Part shown: piece after piece, positions 1 through 7,380 of the stretch
How positions within the stretch are numbered: position 1 is the first letter of the stretch
How the letters are laid out: each line of letters starts with the position of its first letter
Source of the DNA: Methanobacteriota archaeon
GTDB taxonomy: Archaea > Hydrothermarchaeota > Hydrothermarchaeia > Hydrothermarchaeales > BMS3B
Reading direction: 5' to 3'
Assembly: GCA_013152995.1 (NCBI GenBank)
Contig: JAADFH010000038.1
Coordinates: forward strand, 1-9,956
DNA length: 9,956 bases
Notes under the pieces: generated by a model
Databases searched by the model: none
What the model saw: only the letters and a program-made list of their open reading frames with translations
What the model was told of the DNA's origin: nothing
Translations under genes and position numbers: made by a program

Positions 1-4
1 CAGC

Positions 5-379
5 CTACTTTTCCCTTGCCTTGAAGAACAGCCAGGCATTCTCGCCACCCTTCGGGAACCTCAGCAGCACGTACCTCCCTCTCAGCCTGCTCCCGCGCAG
101 GTGGAACACGAGCTTGTGCTCCTTTATGCTCTCAAACTCGCACTCGCCCCTGTCCCATATCCGCACCTCTCCAGCACCGTAGCCCTCCTCAATCACGCCC
201 TCAAACTCAGCATACTCAAGCTCGTGGTCCTCAGTTTGAATCGCCAGCCTCCTGGTGCCGCTCTCCGCAGGCGGCTCCTTGGGTATAGCCCAGCTCTTGA
301 GCACCCCCTCCATAGCCAGCCTCAGGTCATAGTGCAGCCTTCTCGCATGATGCTCGTGCACCACAAAGAAGCTCTTCAC
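5..379 (-). CDS. Standalone DNA ligase D-type 3'-phosphoesterase (PE) domain protein
   Basis: About 124 aa, a single PE domain without the ligase or polymerase modules of bacterial LigD. The family is Mn-dependent and trims 3' ribonucleotides and 3' phosphates at DNA ends; freestanding archaeal members are known. Numbered from the chosen start, His10, His16 and Asp18 (in HHARRLHYD) match the metal ligands, Arg20 follows, and His52 and Tyr56 (in EDHELEY) match the other active-site residues. A GYGAGEVRIWDRG segment follows, as expected. I chose the GTG at 379: GGAGGGG lies 6 nt upstream, and the codon overlaps the stop of the upstream trkH-like gene as GTGA. A GTG at 394 would add five residues but has no clear ribosome site. 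The stop TAG is at 5-7, so the gene is complete. Last gene of the minus-strand operon. No ligase or Ku gene is seen beside it. Confidence 0.9.
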   Translation of the reverse strand: MKSFFVVHEHHARRLHYDLRLAMEGVLKSWAIPKEPPAESGTRRLAIQTEDHELEYAEFEGVIEEGYGAGEVRIWDRGECEFESIKEHKLVFHLRGSRLRGRYVLLRFPKGGENAWLFFKAREK

Positions 380-1737
380 CGCCCGCCCCTCCACATGAAC
401 AGGATGAGCACGGGTATCAGCTCAAGCCTGCCCAGCCACATGTAGAAGAGCATCACCAGCTTCTCCACCGTCTGGTACTCCGTCAGCAGCACCAGCCCGT
501 TGTTTCCCTGGGCGGTGGCAACGGTGAAGGCTGAGGTGAGGAGGTCGTGCCCCAAGTAAACGAACACCCCTGTGCCGATTCCTATGAAAATCAGGTAGAG
601 CAGGGTGAACAGAACCACGGCGAGCATCTCCTCCTCCTCCATCACCCTGCCCTGCAGCTTGGTTCTCACAATCCTGCTTCTCGGAGAGGTGCTCCTGCGC
701 AGGAACCAGAGCACAGCCTTCAGGCAGGCAACCACCCTTATAACCTTCAGCCCGCCTGCGGTTGAGCCGTAGCCGCCGCCCACCAGGAGCAGGAGAAGGA
801 GCACGTACTTTGAGACCTCGCTCAGGCTGCTGAGCTCAAGAACGCTGAAGCCTGTGGTTGTAACCGCCGACATGGAGGTGAAGACCGCATCCACAGCGCT
901 CACGCCGTCAGCGTAGAGCACCGCCGCGCCGGCAGCCACAAACACCAGCATAGCCCTCAGCTCGGTGCTGTGCAGCACGTCCCTGAGCCTGCCCTCAAGC
1001 CAGCGCTGGTGCAGCGCAAAGCTCGTGCCACCCATGAGCATGACCAGCACCGTGGCAATCTTCACGCTCTCCGGCATTCCCGCATAGCTGTCATCCCTGG
1101 GCGAGAATCCGCCCGAGGAAATGGCAGTAAGCCCGTGGTTCACAGCCTCAAACACGCTGGAGCCGCTCAGGTAAATCAGCAGAATCCCCGCAAGGGTGAG
1201 GTAGGTGTAGATGTAGAATATCCTGCGCGCGGTTCTTGCAAGGCTCGGCTCCAGGCGCTCGGTTCTCGCCTCGGCGGTGTAGAGCTTAGCCGCACCCGCA
1301 GGAGCGAACAGCGCAAGGAAGAGCACCACAATTCCCATGCCCCCTATCCACTGGGTCAGAGAGCGCCAGAACAGCATGCTCCTGGGCAGCTCCCCCGGTG
1401 TTACCATGGTTATGCCCGTGGTGGTGAAGCCCGCCATCGCCTCAAAGTAGGCGTCTAAGGGGCTGAGCACGCCCGAGAGCACGTAGGGCAGGCTGCCTAT
1501 CAGCGCCACCAGCGCCCACCCCAGTGCAGAGACTGCAAAAGCCATCCTCAGGTTCAGCTCGCCCCTGGGGCTCAGCCTGTACACAGCATAGCCCGCGGCT
1601 ATGCACGCAGCCGCAGGAAGCGCAAAGGCGTAGCTCAGCTCCGCCTCATCCATGAAAACGCTGGTGAGCGCCGGGAGGAGCATGACCATGCCCGTGCAGA
1701 GGGTTATTGTGCCCATGTAGTGGAGCAGCGCCCCCAT
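376..1737 (-). CDS. TrkH/KtrB-family potassium uptake channel subunit
   Basis: 453 aa polytopic membrane protein, the K+-translocating subunit of Trk/Ktr systems. The four-fold pore pattern of the family is visible. Selectivity-filter loops are at TTTGI (105-109), ISSGGFS (206-212), TTTGFS (293-298) and QGNNGL (410-415). The conserved GGGYGSTAGGLKVIR block is at 320-334 and LGRLELIPVL at 435-444. Hydrophobic helices fill most of the rest. The fourth filter reads GNNG. A cytoplasmic TrkA/KtrA-type nucleotide-binding subunit would be expected but is not in the window. The ATG at 1737 lies 9 nt after the valS stop, with only a weak GAGGG upstream; Met8 is a possible alternative start. The gene ends by overlapping the phosphoesterase gene as GTGA, which supports co-transcription. 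I leave the symbol blank because trkH and ktrB cannot be separated from sequence alone. Confidence 0.93.
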   Translation of the reverse strand: MGALLHYMGTITLCTGMVMLLPALTSVFMDEAELSYAFALPAAACIAAGYAVYRLSPRGELNLRMAFAVSALGWALVALIGSLPYVLSGVLSPLDAYFEAMAGFTTTGITMVTPGELPRSMLFWRSLTQWIGGMGIVVLFLALFAPAGAAKLYTAEARTERLEPSLARTARRIFYIYTYLTLAGILLIYLSGSSVFEAVNHGLTAISSGGFSPRDDSYAGMPESVKIATVLVMLMGGTSFALHQRWLEGRLRDVLHSTELRAMLVFVAAGAAVLYADGVSAVDAVFTSMSAVTTTGFSVLELSSLSEVSKYVLLLLLLVGGGYGSTAGGLKVIRVVACLKAVLWFLRRSTSPRSRIVRTKLQGRVMEEEEMLAVVLFTLLYLIFIGIGTGVFVYLGHDLLTSAFTVATAQGNNGLVLLTEYQTVEKLVMLFYMWLGRLELIPVLILFMWRGGR

Positions 1738-1746
1738 TGCAAGCCC

Positions 1747-4413
1747 TCATGCACCAACCAGAACAACAGCATCCCCCAGCCCGTGCTGCACGCTCTCCAG
1801 CGCCTCCCCCTTCAGCAGGATTTCCCTGCGCACACTCTTCACGTGCTCCCTTCTGAGCTCAAAGCTTCTGCCATCCAGGGTGAAGCGGTGCACACCGCTC
1901 CTCTCCAGGTCCTCCACCACAGCCTCCGCATTGCTGCGCATGTACTCTGCAACCCTTCCGGCATGCTCCCTGAACTCCGGACCCAGCCTTGAGAACTCCG
2001 GCACAAGCTCAGCCACCCGCTCCTGCAGCTCCGCTTCGCCGGTGAGCACCAGCTGCTTGACGTGCAGCGTGCCCTCTATGGTGTCCGCACCCTCCCTGAG
2101 GCAGTCCAGCACCTGCTCCGAGGCAACCACAACCAGCTTCTCAAGCGGTGCATTCAGCGCCATGCCGCGCTCACCCTTGAACCTGCGCACCGCCTCCACC
2201 AGCTTCACCACGTGCTCAGCCCTCGCCTCCAGCTCGGGGTTGAGGAGGCTCTCCTCAACCTCAGGCCAGGCTGAGACGTGTATGCTCCTCTCCCCCTCCA
2301 CTCCCGCAAAGTACGCCTGGTATATCTCCTCGGTGATGTGGGGTGCAAAGGGTGCAAGAAGCTTGAGCACGCTCAGCAGCGCGTGCTGCAGGGTGTAGAG
2401 CGCGCTGAGCCTGGCATCCTCACCGTAGCGCTCGGGGTTGTACAGCCTGTGCTTCACCATCTCCAGGTAGTTGTCGCAGAAGTCTGACAGGAAGAAGCTC
2501 ATGAGCGCCTTCTTCGCCTTTGAGTAACGGTAGCCCTCAAACTGCTCCGTGCACTCACGGATGAGCCTCTGGAGCTTTGAGAGCAGCCAGGCGTCTATGA
2601 GGTGCAGCCTTTGTGGCTGCGAGCCGTCGTAGCCCCTGAGGTGAGTCAGGGCAAACCTTGAGGCGTTCCAGAGCTTGTTCAGGAAGCGCCTCGCCGCAAC
2701 CAGGTCCTTCTCCTTGAAGGGCAGGTCCTCACCCAGCTTGCTCTCCGCAGCCCAGAGCCTGAGGGCGTCGGCTCCGTACTTTGAGAGCACGTACTCCGGC
2801 TCAATAACATTACCCTTGCTCTTGCTCATCTTCCTGCCCTCTGGATCAAGCGCCCAGCCGCTTATCATTGCATTCTGCCAGGGAATCTCGCCGAAGTGCA
2901 ACAACCCCTTAACGACTGTGTTGAACAGCCAGAAGGTTATTATGTCATGCGCCTGCGGTCGCAGGGACATCGGGTAGAGCTTCTTCCTGAGCTCCTCATC
3001 CTGCACCAGCTCAGCAGCAATCACCGGCGTCAGCGAGCTGGTAGCCCAGGTGTCAAGCACATCCTTCTCAGGCTCAAACTCCCTGCTGCCGCACCTCGGG
3101 CAGGGCTCGGGTGGCGAGTCGTACAGCGGGTCAACCGGCAGGTCCTCCTCCCTGGCTAAGATCACCTCCCCGCACGCCTTGCAGTACCACACGGGGAAGG
3201 GCACGCCGAAGTAGCGCTGGCGGGAGATGCACCAGTCCCAGCGCAGCCCGTGAATCCAGTTCTCGTAGCGGGAGCGCATGTGCTCGGGATGCCAGCGTAT
3301 GCGCCTGCCAGCCTCTAAGAGCTCCTCCTTCAGGTCAAGGTAGCGGATGAACCACTGCTTGGTGTTGAGTATCTCAACCTCAGTGCCGCAGCGCTCGTGC
3401 ACATTCACCACGTGCGTTATCTTTCTGGAGCGTAGCAGATACCCCTGCTTCCTGAGGTCCTCTATGATTGCAGCCCTCGCCTCCTTGATTTTCATTCCAG
3501 CATACTTACCAGCGAGCTCATTCATCCTCCCATCCTTTGTTATCGCAACCCTGAGCTCCAGGTTGTGCTTCATGTACCACTCAATGTCCTGAACATCACC
3601 AAAAGTGCAGCACATCACAATTCCCGTACCCTTCTGCGGGTCAACCTTGTCATCGGGCATTATCTCAACACTCTGCCCGAATATCGGCACTTTTGCACGC
3701 TTTCCGAATAGCTCAGAGTACCGCTCATCCTCGGGATGCGCAAATATCGCCACGCAAGCTGGAAGAAGCTCCGGGCGCGTGGTTGCGATCACCACCCTCC
3801 CGCCACCTTCAAGCTCAAAGGCTATGTCGTTGAAGCTGCTCTCCACCTCCCTGTCCTCAAGCTCCACCTGCGCTATTGCGGTCTCGCAGGTGGGGCACCA
3901 TATAAAGGGCATCTCCCTGCGGTACTCCCTGCCCATGCGGTAGAGCTGGATGAAGGAGCGCTGCGAAATTCTGCGGCAGTGCTCGTCTATTGTGGAGTAG
4001 CTCAGCGACCAGTCAACGCTTATACCTATGCGCTTCCAGTCCTGCACGAACTCGGGGCGCAGCTTCTCAAGGGTGCGCAGGCACAGCTCCACGAACTCCT
4101 CCCTGCTCATCTCCCTGGCTCTGACGTTGTTTATGCGCTCCACCAGCCGCTCGGTGGGCAAACCATTGTCGTCGGTGCCGAAGGGGTAGAAGAGGTTGTA
4201 GCCCCGCATGCGCTTGTAGCGGGCTATGAAGTCCATCTGCGAGTAGGAGAACGCATGCCCCAGGTGCATGCGCCCGCTCACCGTCGGCGGAGGGGTGTCT
4301 ATGGAGAACACAGGCTTCTCGCTCTCAGGCTCAAACCTGTACACCCCCAGCTCCTCCCACTTCTGCTGCCACTTCCTCTCAACCTGCTGCGGTGAGTAGC
4401 TCTCGGGAAGCAT
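1747..4413 (-). CDS. valS: Valyl-tRNA synthetase, archaeal type
   Basis: 888 aa, full-length class Ia synthetase that charges tRNA-Val with valine in the cytoplasm. The HIGH-type signature is HLGH at 50-53, after PPPTVSGRM. KMSKS is at 528-532. The inserted editing (CP1) domain, which removes misactivated threonine, shows IATTRPELL (209-217) and GTGIVMCCTFGDVQD (262-276). Cysteine pairs WCPTC (172-176) and CKAC/CPRC (411-414 and 438-441) look like zinc knuckles. The region after about 600 is the helical anticodon-binding domain, ending in a charged C-terminal segment. No frameshift or missing motif is seen. The ATG shares one base with the stop of the upstream hydrolase (TGATG), and GAGGTG sits 5 nt before the start, so the gene is probably translationally coupled to it. 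This is a normal chromosomal gene and anchors the left side of the window as host DNA. Confidence 0.98.
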   Translation of the reverse strand: MLPESYSPQQVERKWQQKWEELGVYRFEPESEKPVFSIDTPPPTVSGRMHLGHAFSYSQMDFIARYKRMRGYNLFYPFGTDDNGLPTERLVERINNVRAREMSREEFVELCLRTLEKLRPEFVQDWKRIGISVDWSLSYSTIDEHCRRISQRSFIQLYRMGREYRREMPFIWCPTCETAIAQVELEDREVESSFNDIAFELEGGGRVVIATTRPELLPACVAIFAHPEDERYSELFGKRAKVPIFGQSVEIMPDDKVDPQKGTGIVMCCTFGDVQDIEWYMKHNLELRVAITKDGRMNELAGKYAGMKIKEARAAIIEDLRKQGYLLRSRKITHVVNVHERCGTEVEILNTKQWFIRYLDLKEELLEAGRRIRWHPEHMRSRYENWIHGLRWDWCISRQRYFGVPFPVWYCKACGEVILAREEDLPVDPLYDSPPEPCPRCGSREFEPEKDVLDTWATSSLTPVIAAELVQDEELRKKLYPMSLRPQAHDIITFWLFNTVVKGLLHFGEIPWQNAMISGWALDPEGRKMSKSKGNVIEPEYVLSKYGADALRLWAAESKLGEDLPFKEKDLVAARRFLNKLWNASRFALTHLRGYDGSQPQRLHLIDAWLLSKLQRLIRECTEQFEGYRYSKAKKALMSFFLSDFCDNYLEMVKHRLYNPERYGEDARLSALYTLQHALLSVLKLLAPFAPHITEEIYQAYFAGVEGERSIHVSAWPEVEESLLNPELEARAEHVVKLVEAVRRFKGERGMALNAPLEKLVVVASEQVLDCLREGADTIEGTLHVKQLVLTGEAELQERVAELVPEFSRLGPEFREHAGRVAEYMRSNAEAVVEDLERSGVHRFTLDGRSFELRREHVKSVRREILLKGEALESVQHGLGDAVVLVGA

Positions 4414-5204
4414 CAGCGCACCTCGCCAGCCTCAACCTCTATGCTCTCGTTGATTACAACCCGCATGAAGTCGTTTGCCGCCACGGTTCTCACGCCAGTT
4501 GCGTTCTGCACCCTTTCCGCCTCTCTGGCTGCCACGCCTATCATGTTCATCCCGAAGTGGTTCAGTATAGCAAGCTCGGGCTTTACCTCCTCCAGAATTT
4601 TTATAACGTCCTGGGTGCAGAGGTGCCAGGGGATTCGCCTGGAGGAGGGGCGGATGACGTTGATTATCAGCACCCTGGCATCCTCGTAGCCCTCGCCCAT
4701 ACCCTGAAAGTACTCGGTATCGCTGGTGTAGGCTACCACACCATCCTCAAACTCAAAGCTCAGCCCCACGGTGGTGGGGTCGCTGTGCCTCGCGGGAAGC
4801 GCTCTGACCCTGAAGCTCAGCGTGCTCACCGTGCTTCCCGGGCTGAGCACGTGCACCTCGCTGACCTTGTCTAAGTGGTATCTGGTCACCACCGGTCCTG
4901 CGTCGCCCTCACCCAGAACCACGCTCCTGCTTCCTGCAAACACCCCGCGCCTGGTACGCATCCCGCGTGTCATGCCCTCAATCATCACGTGGGAGTCGGT
5001 GTAGTGGTCGGGATGCGAGTGCGTTACAAAGACTGCGTCGGTGTCAAGGGCGTTGAGCTCAGCCTGAGCCATGCTGAGCACCGCCCCCGGACCCGGGTCA
5101 ACGTGCACCTTTGCCTCTGCATGCAGCCTTATCCCGCCTGTACGCAGCTTCTGGGTCAGCGTGACCCACCTGCCACCGCCGGAGCCAAGGAAGTGTATCT
5201 CCAT
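4413..5204 (-). CDS. Metallo-beta-lactamase-fold hydrolase
   Basis: About 263 aa, a complete metallo-beta-lactamase-fold hydrolase. It starts MEIHFLGSGGGRW, the usual first strand and glycine loop of the fold. The metal-binding motif HSHPDH gives His62, His64, Asp66 and His67. Further ligand candidates are His140 (ARHSD), Asp162 (TSDTE) and His216 (NHFG). The arrangement resembles RNase Z-like and general archaeal hydrolases, but the substrate cannot be read from the sequence. I prefer the ATG at 5204 because it gives the canonical N-terminus and a CTTTAT element lies about 27 nt upstream, fitting a leaderless mRNA. An in-frame ATG at 5231 would add nine residues and is also about 29 nt from an AT-rich box. 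This is the first gene of the minus-strand operon; its stop shares a base with the valS start. Confidence 0.9.
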   Translation of the reverse strand: MEIHFLGSGGGRWVTLTQKLRTGGIRLHAEAKVHVDPGPGAVLSMAQAELNALDTDAVFVTHSHPDHYTDSHVMIEGMTRGMRTRRGVFAGSRSVVLGEGDAGPVVTRYHLDKVSEVHVLSPGSTVSTLSFRVRALPARHSDPTTVGLSFEFEDGVVAYTSDTEYFQGMGEGYEDARVLIINVIRPSSRRIPWHLCTQDVIKILEEVKPELAILNHFGMNMIGVAAREAERVQNATGVRTVAANDFMRVVINESIEVEAGEVR

Positions 5205-5228
5205 GTGCAGGTGCTCTACCCTGAGCAA

Positions 5229-5241
5229 CATAAAGTTTTTT
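5229..5241 (-). promoter_or_regulatory. TATA-like box for the hydrolase-valS-trkH-PE operon
   Basis: On the minus strand this reads AAAAAACTTTATG. The core is centred near 5233, about 27-29 nt before the ATG at 5204. That is the spacing of an archaeal TATA box to a start site at or next to the first codon, so the first gene is probably leaderless. No Shine-Dalgarno site is seen in front of it, whereas downstream genes have one. If the longer hydrolase start at 5231 is used, the AT-rich block at 5255-5265 would serve instead. Confidence 0.4.
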
Positions 5242-5254
5242 GCTGCTGACTGGG

Positions 5255-5265
5255 AAATTTTTATC
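5255..5265 (+). promoter_or_regulatory. TATA-like box for the integrase gene
   Basis: AAATTTTTATC, with its T-rich core centred near 5261, about 29 nt before the integrase ATG at 5291. The spacing predicts transcription starting within a few bases of the ATG, so a leaderless or near-leaderless mRNA. No ribosome binding site precedes the ATG, in agreement. The block is AT-rich on both strands and could also serve leftward transcription. Confidence 0.45.
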
Positions 5266-5290
5266 TACATGCCCGCCTAATAATAATGCC

Positions 5291-6490
5291 ATGCACACCC
5301 TGGAGGGGTTTCTGAACCTCTACGGGAAGCCCAACACCCGGAGCAACTACAGGGCAAGCCTCAGGATCTTTCTCGCGCACGTGTATGGCAGGGAGCTGAA
5401 GACCCTGAGCAACGAGGAGGCGGAGGAGCTCAGCAGGCAGTACCTGCAGGAGCAGCGGGACAGATTTGCGGACCTGCAGAGCTTTGCGCGCAGCCTGCTG
5501 GAGCAGGGCAGGGCACCGAAGACCGTGGCGCTGAGGCTGGCAGCGGTGCGTGAGTGGCTGGCTGTAAATGGCTGGGAGCCGGCACCGGAGGAGAAACGCC
5601 TGCTCAGAAAGCTTCTGCCACCAGCTAAAACAGTGAGCGAAGAAGACATAGCCACCCCGGAGAAGCTCAGGCGTATCCTGCAGCATTTGCCCCTGCACGG
5701 CAGAGCTCTGGTGCTCGTACTGGCGAGCTCCGGAATGCGCCTGGGTGAGGCGCTGAGCCTGCACCTGGAGGATGTGAAGCTTGAGGAGGAGCCGGTGCGG
5801 GTGGTGGTGCGGGCGGACAGCACAAAGACGGGCGCCGGACGGGTTACCTTCGTTTCATCGGAGGCTGCGGAGGCTCTGCAGGCGTGGCTGAGCAGGCGTG
5901 AGGTGTACCTGAAGGGCGCGCTGAACCGCAACGCGGGCTTGCAGAAGGCTGGCAGGAGCAGTGCGAAGGTTCTTGATGATCCGCGGGTGTTCCCATTCAG
6001 CAAGACGGTAGCCCATGAGATGTGGCACCGAGCCCTGGAGCGTGCTGGCTTTGCTTCACGGGACAGGCGCACCAGTTTGAGGAAGCTCCGACTGCACACC
6101 CTGCGAAAATTCTTCCGGAGCAGGTTGAGCACAGCAGCGCCCGTGGATGTTGTGGAGGCGCTGATGGGACATGAGGGCTACCTGACGGGTGCATACAGGC
6201 GCTACACCGTGGAGGAGCTCGCAGAATACTACGCCAAGGCTGAGCATGTGCTGCACATCATGCCACCCGAGAATCTGGTGAGGGCTGCACATGAGGTGAA
6301 GCGGGGGCTTGAGAGAAACAGAGCCCTGGTGGAGGAGCTGGTGCTTGAAAACAGGGAGCTGCACCGGCGCCTGAGAGCGCTTGAGGAGGAGGTGCGCCTG
6401 CTGGCTGAATTCAAGGACACGCTGGCGCTGATGAAGGTCCTCATGGCGAAGGGTGAAGTGGCGGAGGCGCTTGCACAGAGGCGGGAGTAG
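5291..6490 (+). CDS. Tyrosine recombinase / integrase with C-terminal coiled coil
   Basis: 399 aa site-specific recombinase of the phage integrase family. The N-terminal part (about 1-110) has the SAM-like core-binding fold, with NTRSNYRASLRIFLAH near 15-30. The catalytic set is complete: Arg150 (SSGMRLGEAL), Lys179 (STKTG), His269 and Arg272 (HTLRKFF), His294 (LMGHEG), and nucleophile Tyr302 (GAYRRY), eight residues after His294. After the catalytic domain, residues about 333-378 form a strong heptad-rich coiled coil, an unusual extra tail. I chose the ATG at 5291: a TTG at 5240 would add 17 residues, but it reads through the TATA-like box and the extension looks non-coding. The gene is intact, not split as in SSV-type integration. 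It converges on the regulator gene with only 4 nt between stops. It probably inserts or excises the element to its right; a chromosomal Xer role is less likely given the length and neighbours. Confidence 0.9.
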   Translation: MHTLEGFLNLYGKPNTRSNYRASLRIFLAHVYGRELKTLSNEEAEELSRQYLQEQRDRFADLQSFARSLLEQGRAPKTVALRLAAVREWLAVNGWEPAPEEKRLLRKLLPPAKTVSEEDIATPEKLRRILQHLPLHGRALVLVLASSGMRLGEALSLHLEDVKLEEEPVRVVVRADSTKTGAGRVTFVSSEAAEALQAWLSRREVYLKGALNRNAGLQKAGRSSAKVLDDPRVFPFSKTVAHEMWHRALERAGFASRDRRTSLRKLRLHTLRKFFRSRLSTAAPVDVVEALMGHEGYLTGAYRRYTVEELAEYYAKAEHVLHIMPPENLVRAAHEVKRGLERNRALVEELVLENRELHRRLRALEEEVRLLAEFKDTLALMKVLMAKGEVAEALAQRRE

Positions 6491-6494
6491 AGGG

Positions 6495-7097
6495 CTAATC
6501 AAGATGGACAATCGCCACGGGGAGCAGAGTGAGGCGTACTCCGCGCTCCCTGAATTTTCTTTGAATGCTCAGTATCTCATTCTCCATCGCCTTCAGGAAG
6601 GCACATGCTGGCGGATCGCCAGGATGCACAGTGGGAATGCTCGAAGGATCCCGGAACAGTTCGAGGATGCCGGCAAGCTCAGTTTTGCCAATAACCCCCA
6701 GCTTGATGGCAAAACAGATGCGCTCCCCTGCCTGCCTGAGCCTTTGCACCAGCTCCTGGGCTTCTGGACACTCTGCTCCGGCGGCATCTATCTTCCCGCA
6801 CCAGTACTGCAGAAACAGGCGCTCTGCTTCAGGATCCTCTGCAAGCCTGTCCAGCGCTGCGAGTACCTCCTTCTCCACCTGGTGGCGCGGCATCAGCCAG
6901 ATTGAGGAGCGAGAGAGGTCCGGACCTAAGTAGGCGAATACCTTCTCCTCCCTGACCAGCTGTGTTATATGATAGTCCACGAGCTGGCGGGAGTAACCCT
7001 CTTCCTCCAGCAATCGGCGGAGCTCCTTGAGCTGCACCCGCCCTCTGGCGTGCAGTATTTCCAGAACACGTTGACGTAGCCTCTCCTTCTTGGACAC
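6495..7097 (-). CDS. Winged helix-turn-helix DNA-binding protein, candidate regulator
   Basis: 200 aa. Residues about 5-66 look like a winged helix: LRQRVLEILHARG, then a helix KELRRLLEEEG, then a recognition-helix candidate SRQLVDYHITQLVREEKV, then a wing ending near WLMP. Residues 70-200 form a mixed helical domain I do not recognise, with three cysteines (100, 110, 165); it may bind a ligand or mediate dimers. The start is GTG at 7097, preceded by GAGGTGAGG about 4-6 nt away, a clear ribosome site. The gene is divergent from the small AbrB-like gene and the replication genes and shares with them a 127-bp region full of GCAAAA half-sites, so it is probably the element's repressor or copy-control factor. 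It ends 4 nt from the integrase stop, tail to tail. Nothing homologous in function is certain. Confidence 0.75.
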   Translation of the reverse strand: MSKKERLRQRVLEILHARGRVQLKELRRLLEEEGYSRQLVDYHITQLVREEKVFAYLGPDLSRSSIWLMPRHQVEKEVLAALDRLAEDPEAERLFLQYWCGKIDAAGAECPEAQELVQRLRQAGERICFAIKLGVIGKTELAGILELFRDPSSIPTVHPGDPPACAFLKAMENEILSIQRKFRERGVRLTLLPVAIVHLD

Positions 7098-7124
7098 TTT
7101 GCCTCACCTCTCCTTTTTTCACCT

Positions 7125-7208
7125 GCAAAACCTACCCCAGCATGCCCTCCGGGGGCGGGGTTTTGCATCGCAAAAAATGAGCAGCATAACATGTATATGC
7201 GTTTTTGC
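7125..7208. promoter_or_regulatory. Candidate operator: four alternating GCAAAA half-sites
   Basis: Between the divergent regulator and small-protein genes lie four half-sites in alternating orientation: GCAAAACC (7125-7132), GGTTTTGC (7159-7166), GCAAAAAA (7170-7177) and GTTTTTGC (7201-7208). The first pair is an exact 8-bp inverted repeat, the second pair matches in 7 of 8, and the inner two form a tight palindrome TTTTGC-ATC-GCAAAA. The last half-site lies between the rightward TATA-like box and the predicted start of transcription. This placement suits repression by a dimer, most simply the adjacent winged-helix protein. The GC-rich piece between the first two half-sites could also form an RNA hairpin in a leftward leader. 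Confidence 0.5.
7191..7200 (+). promoter_or_regulatory. TATA-like box for the small-protein/replication operon
   Basis: ATGTATATGC, centred near 7196, about 29 nt before the ATG at 7225. The distance predicts an mRNA starting at or next to that ATG, and no ribosome site precedes it. It is nearly palindromic and flanked by the half-sites of the candidate operator, so it might also work leftward. Confidence 0.5.
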
Positions 7209-7224
7209 ACATTCACATTACAGC

Positions 7225-7380
7225 ATGGCACGAGCAATAACTTTTACCAAAAAAGCTTGGAAAGAAGGCAAAAAGGTCGTCATCGCCGTTCCCCGATGCC
7301 TCTGGGGCGAGCTTGATTTTTCTAAACCGTTACGAGTGACCATTGAAGAGCTGGAGGGCGATAACGATGGCAATCCTTAA
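7225..7380 (+). CDS. Small protein, possible AbrB-like DNA-binding fold
   Basis: 51 aa, starting MARAITFTKKAW. The middle KKVVIAVPRCLWGELDF followed by PLRVTIEEL resembles the strand-turn-helix-strand unit of SpoVT/AbrB swapped-hairpin proteins (pattern VxIP-x-x-L, then a strand). This is a weak likeness in a very short protein. The ATG at 7225 was chosen because a TATA-like box lies about 29 nt upstream, fitting a leaderless start. An open frame continues back to 7090, but it runs through the promoter region and its residues look unlike a protein. First gene of the rightward operon; its last 14 nt overlap the next small gene. If AbrB-like, it would be a transition regulator or antitoxin-type DNA binder; no toxin gene is recognisable next to it. 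Confidence 0.6.
   Translation: MARAITFTKKAWKEGKKVVIAVPRCLWGELDFSKPLRVTIEELEGDNDGNP

Noticed and set aside
3736..4395. 219-residue plus-strand open frame opposite valS
   Set aside because: Antisense shadow of a complete synthetase gene; composition rich in leucine, histidine and alanine without any domain.
5240..5290. TTG-initiated 17-residue extension of the integrase
   Set aside because: It reads through the TATA-like box, has no ribosome site, and its peptide is unlike an integrase N-terminus.
5205..5290. tRNA gene or tRNA-end fragment as attachment site
   Set aside because: No tRNA-like arm, TPsiC-loop sequence or matching direct repeat was found by eye.
5347..6132. 261-residue minus-strand open frame opposite the integrase
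   Set aside because: Serine/arginine-rich antisense shadow of a clear integrase gene in GC-rich DNA; no motifs or ribosome site.
6486..6500. Terminator between the convergent integrase and regulator genes
   Set aside because: Only 4 nt separate the stops, and no T-rich run or hairpin is visible there.
7133..7160. GC-rich hairpin as a riboswitch or small RNA
   Set aside because: Only the flanking GCAAAACC/GGTTTTGC pair matches well; the inner part pairs poorly, and an operator explains it more simply.
7090..7224. 45-residue N-terminal extension of the 51-aa protein
   Set aside because: It covers the divergent promoter and half-sites and starts antisense to the regulator's own start; the shorter start fits the TATA-like box.
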